From Marinomonas aquimarina (GTDB taxonomy: Bacteria; Pseudomonadota; Gammaproteobacteria; Pseudomonadales; Marinomonadaceae), in the NCBI RefSeq assembly GCF_900089755.1, contig NZ_FLOC01000012.1, positions 62,001-126,000 of the forward strand: a DNA stretch of 64,000 nt. The letters are read 5' to 3'. Below the pieces are notes generated by a model. The model searched no databases. It was not told the DNA's origin and saw only the letters and a program-made list of their open reading frames with translations. The position numbers were made by a program, and so were the translations under genes. Shown one piece after another: positions 29,987 through 40,820 of the stretch (positions are counted from its first letter, which is position 1; each line of letters starts with the position of its first letter).

Positions 29987-31165
29987 ATGTTGAAGTACGC
30001 GCTCCCAGCCTCTCTATTATTGTCAGTTTCTGCTTTCGCACAGACACATGTTGTGACCTCGATTAAGCCGGTCTCCATGGTGGTTTCAGCCATCGGTGGT
30101 GACCAAGTCGAGGTAGAACAGTTGGTGAATAACCAAGCGTCGCCACATGATTTTGCCATGCGTCCTTCGGACCTGCGTAAGCTTGATCAAGCGGATCTCG
30201 TGGTGTGGGTCGGCGAAAGCTTAGAAACCTTCCTTGAAAAGCCCTTAGCCAACCTATCTGGCAAAAAAGACATTGAGTGGATGGCGCTAAGCGGTACTTA
30301 CCTGCGTGAGTTTGGTGATACTAAAGAAGAGCATCATCACGATGAACATGATGAACATGATGAAGAACATGGTGAGCACCAAGGCCATGATCACGACGAG
30401 CATCATGAAGAACATGGTGAGCACCAAGGCCATGACCACGATGAGCATCATGAAGAACATGGTGAGCACAAAGGCCATGACCACGATGAGCATCATGAAG
30501 AACATGGTGAGCACAAAGGCCATGACCACGATGAGCATCATGAAGAACATGGTGAGCACAAAGACCATGATCACGATGAGCACCAAGGACATGAAGAACA
30601 CGATGAGCACCAAGGGCATGACGAGCACGGCCATGAAGGGCATGATCACTCGGGCACAGACCCGCATGTATGGCTAGATCCAGTCAATGCAAAAGTGCTG
30701 GCTTATGAAGTCATGGAGCAGTTGAGTAAGCTCGATCCAGAGCACAAACAAACGTTCTCGGACAACTACCATACATTTATTCGTATGTTAGATGCGGCGG
30801 ATCACAATGTTCAAGCCGCTCTAGAGCCGGTAAAAGATGTGCCTTACTTTGTCTTCCATGAAGCGTATGGTTACTTCGAGAACCACTATAAGCTCAACAA
30901 CAAGGGCGCGATTACGCTAAGTCCTGAGCGTAAACCTGGTGCGAAAACGGTTGCGAATATTCGTACTGAAATTGAAGAAAACAAGGTGGCGTGTGTCTTC
31001 AGTGAGCCGCAATTTAGCCCAGCGATCGTTAAGACACTGGTCGGAGGGACCAGCGTGAAAACCGCTGTGCTGGACCCATTAGGCGTATCTCTAGAGTTAT
31101 CAAATGACAGCTACCCAGCTTTCCTTGAAGCCCTCGCAGGTCAATACGCGACTTGTCTTAAGTAA
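29987..31165 (+). CDS. znuA: Zinc ABC transporter substrate-binding protein with long His-rich loop
   Basis: A 392-residue periplasmic cluster-9 binding protein. Signal peptide MLKYALPASLLLSVSAFAQ; mature start THVVTSIKPVSMVVSAIGGD. Metal ligands include the His in SPHDFAMRPSDL, the HVWLDP His, and VFHEAYGYF His. Between about residues 108 and 224 is a His/Asp/Glu loop with five 15-residue repeats (HHEEHGEHKGHDHDE type), much longer than in E. coli ZnuA. Such loops buffer or deliver zinc. The permease/ATPase genes znuBC are not adjacent, and a Zur-like box precedes the gene. Confidence 0.93.
   Translation: MLKYALPASLLLSVSAFAQTHVVTSIKPVSMVVSAIGGDQVEVEQLVNNQASPHDFAMRPSDLRKLDQADLVVWVGESLETFLEKPLANLSGKKDIEWMALSGTYLREFGDTKEEHHHDEHDEHDEEHGEHQGHDHDEHHEEHGEHQGHDHDEHHEEHGEHKGHDHDEHHEEHGEHKGHDHDEHHEEHGEHKDHDHDEHQGHEEHDEHQGHDEHGHEGHDHSGTDPHVWLDPVNAKVLAYEVMEQLSKLDPEHKQTFSDNYHTFIRMLDAADHNVQAALEPVKDVPYFVFHEAYGYFENHYKLNNKGAITLSPERKPGAKTVANIRTEIEENKVACVFSEPQFSPAIVKTLVGGTSVKTAVLDPLGVSLELSNDSYPAFLEALAGQYATCLK
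30356..30580 (+). repeat. Five in-frame 45-bp tandem repeats inside znuA
   Basis: Units at 30356, 30401, 30446, 30491 and 30536 of exactly 45 bp each; units 3 and 4 are identical and the others differ by a few bases. Each encodes a 15-residue His-rich unit. A second open frame over this area arises from the repeat and is not a gene. Confidence 0.9.
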
Positions 31166-31174
31166 AACAAACTG

Positions 31175-31209
31175 GAACGCCTACTTGGATTGGTAGGCGT
31201 TCTGCTTTT
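31175..31209 (+). terminator. Terminator after znuA
   Basis: GAACGCCTAC (31175-31184) pairs with GTAGGCGTTC (31193-31202), followed by the T-rich TGCTTTTG. Confidence 0.75.
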
Positions 31210-31216
31210 GCCTCTG

Positions 31217-31222
31217 TATAAT
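31217..31222 (+). promoter_or_regulatory. Candidate -10 box for the kds-gsp series
   Basis: A perfect TATAAT just after the znuA terminator and 31 bp before the kdsD start. A -35 at the right spacing is poor, so this is a weak call. Confidence 0.35.
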
Positions 31223-31253
31223 GGCGCCACTATTTACGAATTCGAGTTGGCCC

Positions 31254-33110
<1,857 letters not shown>

Positions 33111-33111
<1 letters not shown>

Positions 33112-33698
33112 TGGACATTGCTTTCTTAGAGCATTATCAAGAGCTGGTGAACGGTAACCTGCTGATGAAAAAGTTGCCGTTTTTAAAACTGGTGATTTTT
33201 GATGTGGACGGTGTGCTCACCGATGGTGGTCTGTACTACGGCGCTGAAGGTGAAGCGGTAAAACGTTTTAACGTCAAAGACGGTGTCGCCTTGAAACTGT
33301 TGCCGAAGTGGGGTGTGGATGTGGCGGTCATCACAGCCAAAGACTCTGCGCCACTGCGTAAGCGTATGGACGATCTTGGCGTGCAGCATGTTTACTACGG
33401 CTGTCATAATAAAGCGGCGGCATTTGACGAGTTAATGCAAACCTTGACCCTTGAGCCTGAGCAAGTGGCCTATGTGGGCGATGATGTGATTGACTTACAG
33501 GTGATGCCAAAAGTCGGTATCTCCCTGTGCCCAGCGGACGCTCATACATTACTGTTGCGTCATTGTGATATCACTCTGCAACGCTCTGCAGGCCAAGGTG
33601 TGGCCCGTGAAGTGGCGGACCTAGTGCTGGCGACCCGTATGTCATTAAAAAGCGCTTATGAGCTGGCTAAACGTCCTGAATTTGAGAAGAAAGATTGA
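33111..33698 (+). CDS. kdsC: 3-deoxy-D-manno-octulosonate-8-phosphate phosphatase
   Basis: A 195-residue HAD-family phosphatase that dephosphorylates Kdo-8-phosphate to Kdo. Motif I is FDVDGVLTDGG, motif II the T of VITAKDS, motif III a Lys (NKAAAF) and motif IV GDDVIDLQVM. There is no cap domain, as expected for the tetrameric C0 class. It overlaps kdsA by one base (TAATG), so translation is coupled; kdsB follows 2 bp after its stop. Confidence 0.95.
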
Positions 33699-33700
33699 GC

Positions 33701-34474
33701 ATGAGTAACTTACCTGCGTTTCATATTGTCATTCCGGCGCGCCATGCGTCGCAACGCTTTCCACAGAAAATGCTGGCCGATTTGGCCGGTAAGCCAGTGG
33801 TGCAGTGGGTCTATGAACTGGCGCTGAAAGCGGGCGCTGAGTCGGTCACTATTGCGACCGATCACGAAGACATCTTTTCTGCGGCAGAAGGCTTTGGCGC
33901 TGACGTGGTGATGACCCGTACCGATCATGAGAACGGCACCGAGCGCCTCGCGGAAGTGGCATCCCTTAAAGGTTGGTCAGGTGATGAAATCGTCGTCAAT
34001 GTACAGGGCGATGAGCCTTTGCTGCCAATTGGTTTGATTCACAACGCGGTGCAAGCGTTAGCAGATGATAAAGAATCGGAAATGGCCACGGTGGCATGTC
34101 CGATTCATCGTGAAGAAGACATTTTTAACCCAAGTGTGGTGAAGGTGGTATGTGATGCCAAAGGCCGTGCTCTGTATTTTAGCCGTGCTACCATGCCATG
34201 GGATCGCGACGGTTTTGCGCAATCACCGCAACAAATCGCGGAAGATTACCCAGCCCTGCGCCATGTTGGTTTATACGTTTATCGCGTGTCTTTGCTTGGC
34301 CGCTATGCGCAAATGCCGATGTCACCGTTAGAGAAATGGGAAAAGCTAGAACAGCTACGCTTCCTTCATCAAGGCATCAAGGTGCAGGTCGCGCTGACCA
34401 AAGAGCTACCGCCACACGGTGTTGACACACCGGAAGATTTGGCTGCTTTGACGAAAAAGCTGATGACACAATAG
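33701..34474 (+). CDS. kdsB: 3-deoxy-manno-octulosonate cytidylyltransferase
   Basis: A 257-residue KdsB, activating Kdo with CTP to CMP-Kdo for lipid A assembly. It has the nucleotide-binding VIPARHASQRFPQKML, VNVQGDEPLLP and the IGLYVYR-type segment HVGLYVYRVSLL. The ATG at 33701 is used; a TTG at 33695 lies within the kdsC stop. gspN follows after 9 bp, linking Kdo synthesis to the secretion genes. Confidence 0.95.
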   Translation: MSNLPAFHIVIPARHASQRFPQKMLADLAGKPVVQWVYELALKAGAESVTIATDHEDIFSAAEGFGADVVMTRTDHENGTERLAEVASLKGWSGDEIVVNVQGDEPLLPIGLIHNAVQALADDKESEMATVACPIHREEDIFNPSVVKVVCDAKGRALYFSRATMPWDRDGFAQSPQQIAEDYPALRHVGLYVYRVSLLGRYAQMPMSPLEKWEKLEQLRFLHQGIKVQVALTKELPPHGVDTPEDLAALTKKLMTQ

Positions 34475-34483
34475 GGTGCAGGC

Positions 34484-35245
34484 ATGGGCCGCAGGACTTA
34501 CATTGCACTGGCTATTTGGTTTGTCTTCGTTGTCTCATGTGTCATGGGGGCTTATGTGCCGCTGCATTATTGGTCGTCTCAGCTGCGCCTTGTGATGCCG
34601 CAAGGTACACAGCTGGTGCGATTGTCTGGTCACTGGTGGCGTGGGCAGGCACAAGTGTCCGTCATGGCATGGTCCCAGCCGCTGCAGTTTTCTTGGTCAC
34701 TGTCCTCCTTGTTTGAACCCATCACTTGGCATCTGAATCATCCTAAGGTGGTTGGCTATGGCCAGCTACAGCCGACCATGAATAGCTTGTCGCTGTGGGT
34801 TGAAGGCTTGCGTATGGAAGCCGATCTGCTCAACCCTAGTTTAGCACCACAGGGTGTCCATCTTTCTGGGCAAGCCATTGAAATCACGCGTTGGTTCAGC
34901 GTTTATGATTTTAGCCAAGCGCAATTTCAGGCCTTTCGTGCCCACGCCCACTGGGGGGCAGGCCGTATTGAATATCAAGTAGAGCAGCAAACCATTGCCG
35001 CTAACATTGAAAATTGGCAGCTGCATGGTGATTTGTTCATCGAGGCGCAAGAGCCCCAACCACGCCTAACGCTGCGCTCGCAGCAAGATCGTCCCTTGTT
35101 TGAACTCAAGTTACTGCCCAGCCAAGAGCTGGAGTTGACCGTTATGCCGGAGTTGATTGAGGCACTTGGCCAGCGTTGGCCTGGGAAAAAGGAATACCCT
35201 GCGTTTGTCATGGTACAACCACTGACGGGCATGTGGCGTTATTAA
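34484..35245 (+). CDS. gspN: Type II secretion system protein N
   Basis: A 253-residue GspN with one N-terminal membrane segment (IALAIWFVFVVSCVMGAYVPLHYW) and a periplasmic body. The pattern LVRLSGHWWRGQAQV is characteristic of the family, and the closing PLTGMWRY is similar. GspN is a non-essential T2SS accessory protein. It is 9 bp after kdsB and about 100 bp before gspC, reversed from the common position at the end of gsp operons. Confidence 0.82.
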   Translation: MGRRTYIALAIWFVFVVSCVMGAYVPLHYWSSQLRLVMPQGTQLVRLSGHWWRGQAQVSVMAWSQPLQFSWSLSSLFEPITWHLNHPKVVGYGQLQPTMNSLSLWVEGLRMEADLLNPSLAPQGVHLSGQAIEITRWFSVYDFSQAQFQAFRAHAHWGAGRIEYQVEQQTIAANIENWQLHGDLFIEAQEPQPRLTLRSQQDRPLFELKLLPSQELELTVMPELIEALGQRWPGKKEYPAFVMVQPLTGMWRY

Positions 35246-35346
35246 GGTCAGGTTAGGTCATTAATGTGCGATCTTCTTGCATTATATTGTCGGTTTGTTG
35301 AAGATAGTTGCTTCATTGATTGTTAAGCCCCGATTAGGTCACCTTC

Positions 35347-36162
35347 GTGCATTGGAAAGCCTTCGAAAAATTCGCCTTGCTGGCCACAGAAGTCACCGCT
35401 GTGACCGTGTTAGCAGTAGCGCTAGGCAGTGTTTCAGCCAAGCTATGGTTTTCCAGCGAGGTGGTACCACAACCATTTGTGATGCCTGATCAAACGCCTC
35501 AAACAGCGGTCATAGACACGCTTTCCAACGACTTATTTGGCAGCAGTAGCCTGTCCGAGCCTATTAAAGAGACGGCTTTACGCCTAACGTTACTGGGTGT
35601 GATGCCGAGCCAAAACCCTAGGCAGGGTATGGCCGTGATTCGTAGTGCCGCCAATAACGAAAAGACTTACCAAGTGGGCGATAGCCCCATTGCCGGTGTG
35701 CGCTTAAACGCTGTCTATAATGACCATGTGGTATTGCAGCGTGCTGATCAGCTGGAAAGCTTATTCTTTGGCTCTGCCAATGAACGCACCGCGGCGCCAT
35801 TGTTTTTGCCGAGCGCGCCGTCCGCTGAAGCGCCTGTTAGTGCCTCAATGGCTGTGCCAACAACGGCCCCTGAAACACAAACTTGGCAAACCGACCGTGC
35901 CACTGTGCCAAGCAACCCGCAGCAGGTGTTGCAGGATGCGGGAGTGAGTCACGTAGACGGTCACTATCAACTCAATCAGGACAGTCCGCTCACGCAATTA
36001 GGTTTGCAACCTGGGGATCGTATTATCTCTGTCAATGGCTTATCCCTAGAACGCATTCAATCCGAACCATCGCTGCAGGAGCAATTGCAGCAATCGGGTT
36101 CGCTGCGTGCGGAAATAGAACGCGGCGAAAAACGCCTTATGATTAACTTCTCTTTACAGTAA
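35347..36162 (+). CDS. gspC: Type II secretion system protein C
   Basis: A 271-residue GspC, the inner-membrane link between the pseudopilus platform and the secretin. It has a membrane anchor (about 10-35), the homology region (ETALRLTLLGVM and VIRSAANNEKTYQVGD, about 85-130) and a C-terminal PDZ domain (about 195-265, LTQLGLQPGDRIISVNG). The start is GTG, AGG 10 bases upstream. gspD follows after 10 bp. Confidence 0.9.
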   Translation: MHWKAFEKFALLATEVTAVTVLAVALGSVSAKLWFSSEVVPQPFVMPDQTPQTAVIDTLSNDLFGSSSLSEPIKETALRLTLLGVMPSQNPRQGMAVIRSAANNEKTYQVGDSPIAGVRLNAVYNDHVVLQRADQLESLFFGSANERTAAPLFLPSAPSAEAPVSASMAVPTTAPETQTWQTDRATVPSNPQQVLQDAGVSHVDGHYQLNQDSPLTQLGLQPGDRIISVNGLSLERIQSEPSLQEQLQQSGSLRAEIERGEKRLMINFSLQ

Positions 36163-36172
36163 AGGATTCACC

Positions 36173-38068
36173 ATGTTGTCGTTGCGAAAAATCATGATGG
36201 GCGGTTTGTGTGTGCTGGCGTTAAATGCGGCACCCAGCATGGCGCAAACTTGGCAGGTGAATTTGCAGCAAGCTGACATCGGCGTCTTTATCCAGCAAGT
36301 AGCAAAAATGACCGGCAAGAGTTTTATTGTCGATCCACGCGTCAAAGGCCAAGTCAGCGTTATTTCCAATCAAGAACTCAATGAAGACGCAGTGTATCGC
36401 TTACTGCTGTCGGTATTGACGGTGCATGGCTATGCCGCCCTTGAAACGGCAGACGGCATCAAAATTGTGCCGCAAAATGTGGCCAAGCAAAGTGGTGTGG
36501 ACTTTGACAGTCAAGGTATCGCCGCAGGTGGTCTATTGGTCACGCGTATGATTCCTGTTAAGCAAGCCACCGCCTCTGAGTTGGTACCGATTCTACGCCC
36601 GCTGATTCCTCAATACGGTCACCTAGCGGCCGTGGACAGTGTGAATGCGCTGATTATCAGTGACCATGCGGATAATATTCGTGAGCTGGAGTCTTTAATT
36701 GTGCGTCTTGATAGTTCCAGTGAAGGCGTCGTGCGGGTGGTGCCATTAGCGCATGCTTGGGCCAACGATATTTTAGCGCTCATGACTGAGCTAAGCGGCG
36801 CACCGACGAGCACTGCGAGTGGCAACGCTGCGCCCGTTAGCATGAGCACCAAAGTGATTGCGGACGATCGTACCAATCGTATGGTGCTCAAAGGTAAGCT
36901 AGAAGATGTTGAAAAAGTGGTCGCCTTAATTAAACAGCTCGATAGCCCCAGCAAAACCGCTAGCCGTCTGTCTGTGTTGCCGCTGCGTTACGCGGACGCC
37001 CCCAAGACAGCGGAACTGATCGGTAGCTTGCTGAGTCCAGCAACGGCATCGGACAGCACCACAGCGAACACGCCCTTGGTCAAGGCCGACGAAGATTTAA
37101 ATGCCTTAGTGGTGCGAGCGGATCCCAGTGTTCTGGCGGACATTCAGGCGGTGCTACAAGAGCTGGATGTGCCACGCGCGCAAGTGCTGGTGGAAGCCAT
37201 TATTGCTGAAGTGAACATGGACGATGCTGAAGCCTTTGGTTTTCAGTGGCTGTTTGGTGACACGTCAGACGCGACAGTGCCGGCCATGGGCACCAATTTC
37301 ACCGCTGCGGGCAACAGTATTACCGAGATCGCCACTGGCATTGCTACAGGACGTCCGACCTTGAGCAATGGCTTAACCGCCGCAGGCATTCGTTTTAACA
37401 GTAATGGTGACCTGAACCTTGCTGGCATACTGCAAGCCATCGAAAGTAATTCCAATGCCAATCTGTTGTCGACGCCTAAGATTATGACGTTGGATAATCA
37501 GACCTCGAAAATCTTAGTGGGGGAAACGCGCCCCTTTCAAACCGGTGGCTATGCAGACAGTAGTAGTAATGCTTTTGTCACCACGACCCGTGAAGACATT
37601 GGCTTAACCCTTGAGGTAACACCCCATATCAATGCCGGCGATGAAGTGCGCATGGAAGTGCTACAGGTGGTTGAGGCGGCGTCCGCTGAGCCCAGCTCCT
37701 TGGGCACCATCACCACCAAACGTGAAATCTCTACCACAGTGATCGCAGGCAATCGTCGTACCATCGTCTTGGGAGGACTGATTGAAGATAACGTCGTGGA
37801 AGTGCAACAAAAAGTCCCCCTGTTAGGGGATCTTCCTGTGATTGGGGCCTTGTTCCGCAGTACTTCTCAAGAAAATCAAAAGCGTAACTTGTTGGTGTTT
37901 ATACGTCCGACTATCTTGCGTTCACAACAAGACGTGACCGCCGTGAGCAATGATAAGTTTAGCGGCTTTAGAACCATTGAGCTGATGCAAGGCTTTTCGT
38001 TGCAGCGAACACAGGTGTTAGAAGAGCGATTTGATTCGCCTTACGCGATGCCCGAAAAAGCAGAATAA
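36173..38068 (+). CDS. gspD: Type II secretion system secretin
   Basis: A 631-residue GspD, the outer-membrane gate of the T2SS. Signal peptide to about residue 24 (SMAQTW); N0 domain (VNLQQADIGVFIQQVAKMTG), N1-N3 repeats, then the secretin core with VLVEAIIAEVNMDDAEAFGFQW and the closing VPLLGDLPVIGALFRST and RNLLVFIRPTIL. Slightly shorter than the 650-700 usual. AAGGA precedes the ATG. The S-domain for pilotin binding is short and uncertain. Confidence 0.95.
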   Translation: MLSLRKIMMGGLCVLALNAAPSMAQTWQVNLQQADIGVFIQQVAKMTGKSFIVDPRVKGQVSVISNQELNEDAVYRLLLSVLTVHGYAALETADGIKIVPQNVAKQSGVDFDSQGIAAGGLLVTRMIPVKQATASELVPILRPLIPQYGHLAAVDSVNALIISDHADNIRELESLIVRLDSSSEGVVRVVPLAHAWANDILALMTELSGAPTSTASGNAAPVSMSTKVIADDRTNRMVLKGKLEDVEKVVALIKQLDSPSKTASRLSVLPLRYADAPKTAELIGSLLSPATASDSTTANTPLVKADEDLNALVVRADPSVLADIQAVLQELDVPRAQVLVEAIIAEVNMDDAEAFGFQWLFGDTSDATVPAMGTNFTAAGNSITEIATGIATGRPTLSNGLTAAGIRFNSNGDLNLAGILQAIESNSNANLLSTPKIMTLDNQTSKILVGETRPFQTGGYADSSSNAFVTTTREDIGLTLEVTPHINAGDEVRMEVLQVVEAASAEPSSLGTITTKREISTTVIAGNRRTIVLGGLIEDNVVEVQQKVPLLGDLPVIGALFRSTSQENQKRNLLVFIRPTILRSQQDVTAVSNDKFSGFRTIELMQGFSLQRTQVLEERFDSPYAMPEKAE

Positions 38069-38261
38069 GTCTGATGTGGCGAACTCTGCTTATAACTTTC
38101 ATGCACTTTTAGTGTTATCTGTAAGGATTTGTATAGAAAGAATGTTTGCAGTGTCAGTTTAGTGTAATCTTCGGTGCTTATTTTTTGGTTGTCACAGGGA
38201 AGTGGCGGCAAGATTGCACGCGTTGCTTCCCGTATTTTTCGTTTCAATATTGAGGTTAGTA

Positions 38262-39566
38262 ATGCAAAAAGCGCTTATTATTGCAGGAAGCTTAGCGTGT
38301 GGTGCCGCGGTCGCTGCGCCCGTCTCTCAACCATTCGGCTCCAGCTTTACCTTGGGCTCGAGTGCCAATCCAGCGTCTCTTATGACGGCGCTTGGCAACC
38401 CTGCCGCATCTTACTTTATGGTCAACAGTGAAGAAGGGGACAACTTCCGCACTGGTATTCTTGGCCCACTTGGTGTGGGCTACGAAGTGGGCGAAGTGGA
38501 CTCGCTAGAAGACAAAATCGATGATTTAGACGATTTGTTGGATCAAGAAGTGATGACCATCGGTCAAGCGCTAAACATTCAATCTCAAGCCAACGATCTA
38601 TTGGCTCAAATGGGCGAAGACGCGCATTTAAAAGTCATGGTGGGTGCCCCAGTGCCGGTGTTCCCGATTATCTATAAAACCGATAATGGCGGTGCTTTCA
38701 TGCTGGATCTGTCTATTGCCGCAGTGGCGAAGGGACGTTTCTTGGATGATGACATTGATATTGTACAAGAGACTAATGGTGACTACCGTCTTGATACCAA
38801 CTCGTCGATGTACGCTAAAGCAGGCGGCATAGTGACCTTTGGTTTGGGTTACTCAACCGATGTGTACAGCAGTGACGCCGGTACCTTGGTGTTGGGTACT
38901 AAGCTGAACGCGCACAGTGTGACACTAGGGAAAGCCTTGTTGCACTTAGAATCCTCAGATGACGATACGGAAGACGCTTTCTCAGATGCCTTCTCTGATC
39001 AGCAAGAAACCAGCACAGATTTTGGTTTAGATTTAGGCGCTATTTGGGCATCAGAGCATTACCAAGTAGGCCTGCAAGGGACCAACTTGAACGAGCCAAG
39101 CTTTGAGTACGCTACCCTGCCAAGCACCTGTACGACGGTCACACCGGTGAACCTGCCAAGCTGTAATGCGGCATTGGAGTTTGCGCAAAAAGGTGAACTT
39201 GAGCTCAATGAAGAATACACTTTAGAGCGCCAGTTCACGGTTGATGCTTCGACGTTTGTATTTGATCGCCAATTGTCCCTGGCTGCCAGCTATGAGTTGA
39301 ATGAAGTAGCGGACCTAGTGGGTGACAAATACCAGTGGGCAACGGTATCCACTGCCTATTACAGCAGCAGTTCATTCATTCCAGCTGTTCGTCTAGGCTA
39401 CAAGAAGAACATGGCGGGCTCTGAGCTAAGCTACGCGATGGTCGGTGCGACGCTGTTTAAACGTTTGAACCTTGACTTGGCTTACGGCCTAGAAACGGTT
39501 GAAATTGATGGCGATGAACAGCCACGTAGTTTGTACGTCAGTGCCAGCATTGAAAGTGCTTTCTAA
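38262..39566 (+). CDS. TraF_2-family outer-membrane beta-barrel-like protein
   Basis: A 434-residue exported protein with signal peptide (cleavage near AVAAPVS). It starts FGSSFTLGSSANPASLMTALGNPAAS, like the family labelled conjugal transfer TraF (PF13729). A coiled region (VDSLEDKIDDLDDLLDQE) follows, then alternating polar/hydrophobic strands ending ...LYVSASIESAF with C-terminal Phe, typical of outer-membrane barrels. The TraF name is misleading: there are no conjugation genes here. It lies between gspD and pqiA and ends at its own terminator. GAGG is 6 bases before the ATG at 38262. A longer GTG start at 38202 would spoil the signal peptide. Confidence 0.75.
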   Translation: MQKALIIAGSLACGAAVAAPVSQPFGSSFTLGSSANPASLMTALGNPAASYFMVNSEEGDNFRTGILGPLGVGYEVGEVDSLEDKIDDLDDLLDQEVMTIGQALNIQSQANDLLAQMGEDAHLKVMVGAPVPVFPIIYKTDNGGAFMLDLSIAAVAKGRFLDDDIDIVQETNGDYRLDTNSSMYAKAGGIVTFGLGYSTDVYSSDAGTLVLGTKLNAHSVTLGKALLHLESSDDDTEDAFSDAFSDQQETSTDFGLDLGAIWASEHYQVGLQGTNLNEPSFEYATLPSTCTTVTPVNLPSCNAALEFAQKGELELNEEYTLERQFTVDASTFVFDRQLSLAASYELNEVADLVGDKYQWATVSTAYYSSSSFIPAVRLGYKKNMAGSELSYAMVGATLFKRLNLDLAYGLETVEIDGDEQPRSLYVSASIESAF

Positions 39567-39602
39567 CAGCACTGTTTAAGTTTTTTCATTGTTCGGCCCT
39601 TT

Positions 39603-39634
39603 AAAAACGCGCTATAACTATAGTGCGTTTTTTT
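39603..39634 (+). terminator. Terminator after the TraF_2-family gene
   Basis: ACGCGCTATA pairs with TATAGTGCGT (one wobble) around a very tight centre, followed by T7. It separates the barrel gene from pqiA. Confidence 0.7.
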
Positions 39635-39670
39635 ATGGGTGAAGACCCGCGATGGGTTGTAGTGAGTTTG

Positions 39671-40819
39671 ATGAACCAGCAAAGGCTAGGAGCGCCTGGC
39701 TCCAATGACACGAGAGTGATTTCCTGTAATGGCTGCGGGCTTGATGCGCAGGTGCCTCATCTGGCGCCTAATCAAACTGCCTATTGCCCGCGTTGCGGTC
39801 ATAAGTTGACGTCGTTAAAGCACAATTGGATCGACAAAGTACTAGCGCTAGGTCTGTCTGGATTGGTCTTGCTGGCATTGTCCGTGTCGTTTGATTTTTT
39901 ATCTTTCTCTAGTAATGGCCTGACCACCTCGATCACCTTAATTAGCGAAGTAGAAACCTTAATTCAACAGGATTACTTAGGCTTGGCAGGGGTGATTCTA
40001 TTTGTCTGTATCCTGTTACCAGCCAGTGTTTTGCTGCTACTGTGTGCTTGGATGTTAGCGATCAAATTCGGCGTTGGTTTGCGTGCCACTAAAGCGCAAA
40101 TAGCGATCTGCTTCAATTTTATTATTTGGTGCATGCCGGAAGTGTTTATGGTCGGAGTGATTGTCAGCATGGTAAAAATCACTGCCATGGCGGATGTGGT
40201 GTTCGGGCCGAGCTTTTATTTTTATATCGGCTTTATGGTGTTGTATATCTTGACCTTACTGCATCTTGATCGCTTTCAGGTGGAGCTGGCGTTAATGCAA
40301 GAACCGACGGTCAAACCCGATAGCCGCAAAAGTCATAATCGAGTGCAGTGGACCTGGGCGTTATTGTTTACCGCAGTGCTTTTGTACCTCCCCGCAAATT
40401 TTCTACCGATCATGACGACGCGCTTTTTGGGGGTCGATTCGCCGTCGACGATTGTAGGAGGGGTGATCACTTTGTGGCATCATGAGTCGTATATGATTGC
40501 CGCGATTATCTTTATCGCGAGCATTTTAGTGCCTATGTTTAAAATGTTAGCCATTGGTTATTTAAATTATTCTGTGCAGACCAACAGTCGCGCCAGCATC
40601 AAACAGCGTTATGGTTTATATCGTATCACCGAGATGATGGGGCGCTGGTCGATGATTGATGTGTTTGTGGTCGCCATCTTAGCTGGGTTAGTGCAACTTG
40701 GAAGCACAATGAGTGTCTACCCCGGTTCTGCTGTCATTGCCTTTTGTGCGGTGGTGGTGCTAACCATGTTGGCGGCCATGTCTTTTGACAGCAGAATGAT
40801 TTGGGAGAAAGAGCAGTAA
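39671..40819 (+). CDS. pqiA: Paraquat-inducible protein A (PqiA), membrane component of a lipid-transport system
   Basis: A 382-residue inner-membrane protein with two homologous PqiA halves. One zinc ribbon (CNGCG then CPRCG) precedes the first half. The second half carries LYLPANFLPIMTT, TIVGGVITLW and GRWSMIDVFVVAIL. Unlike E. coli PqiA, I see no second CxxC ribbon between the halves (the linker is TVKPDSRKSHNRVQW). The start at 39671 is chosen since ATG 39635 sits directly on the terminator U-run. It acts with PqiB and PqiC in inner- to outer-membrane lipid traffic. Confidence 0.88.
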   Translation: MNQQRLGAPGSNDTRVISCNGCGLDAQVPHLAPNQTAYCPRCGHKLTSLKHNWIDKVLALGLSGLVLLALSVSFDFLSFSSNGLTTSITLISEVETLIQQDYLGLAGVILFVCILLPASVLLLLCAWMLAIKFGVGLRATKAQIAICFNFIIWCMPEVFMVGVIVSMVKITAMADVVFGPSFYFYIGFMVLYILTLLHLDRFQVELALMQEPTVKPDSRKSHNRVQWTWALLFTAVLLYLPANFLPIMTTRFLGVDSPSTIVGGVITLWHHESYMIAAIIFIASILVPMFKMLAIGYLNYSVQTNSRASIKQRYGLYRITEMMGRWSMIDVFVVAILAGLVQLGSTMSVYPGSAVIAFCAVVVLTMLAAMSFDSRMIWEKEQ

Positions 40820-40820
40820 A

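Noticed and set aside
30356..30580. CRISPR-like regularly spaced repeats
   Set aside because: The 45-bp units are directly adjacent with no spacers, and lie in frame inside znuA.
30306..30677. A 123-residue plus-strand and a 126-residue minus-strand open frame over the znuA repeats
   Set aside because: Both arise from the 45-bp periodicity (repeated Met/Lys-rich or Val/Met-rich blocks); the znuA frame explains the region and no ribosome site supports them.
38262..39566. Evidence for conjugation (TraF)
   Set aside because: Only the family name suggests it; no other transfer, relaxase or pilus gene is present.
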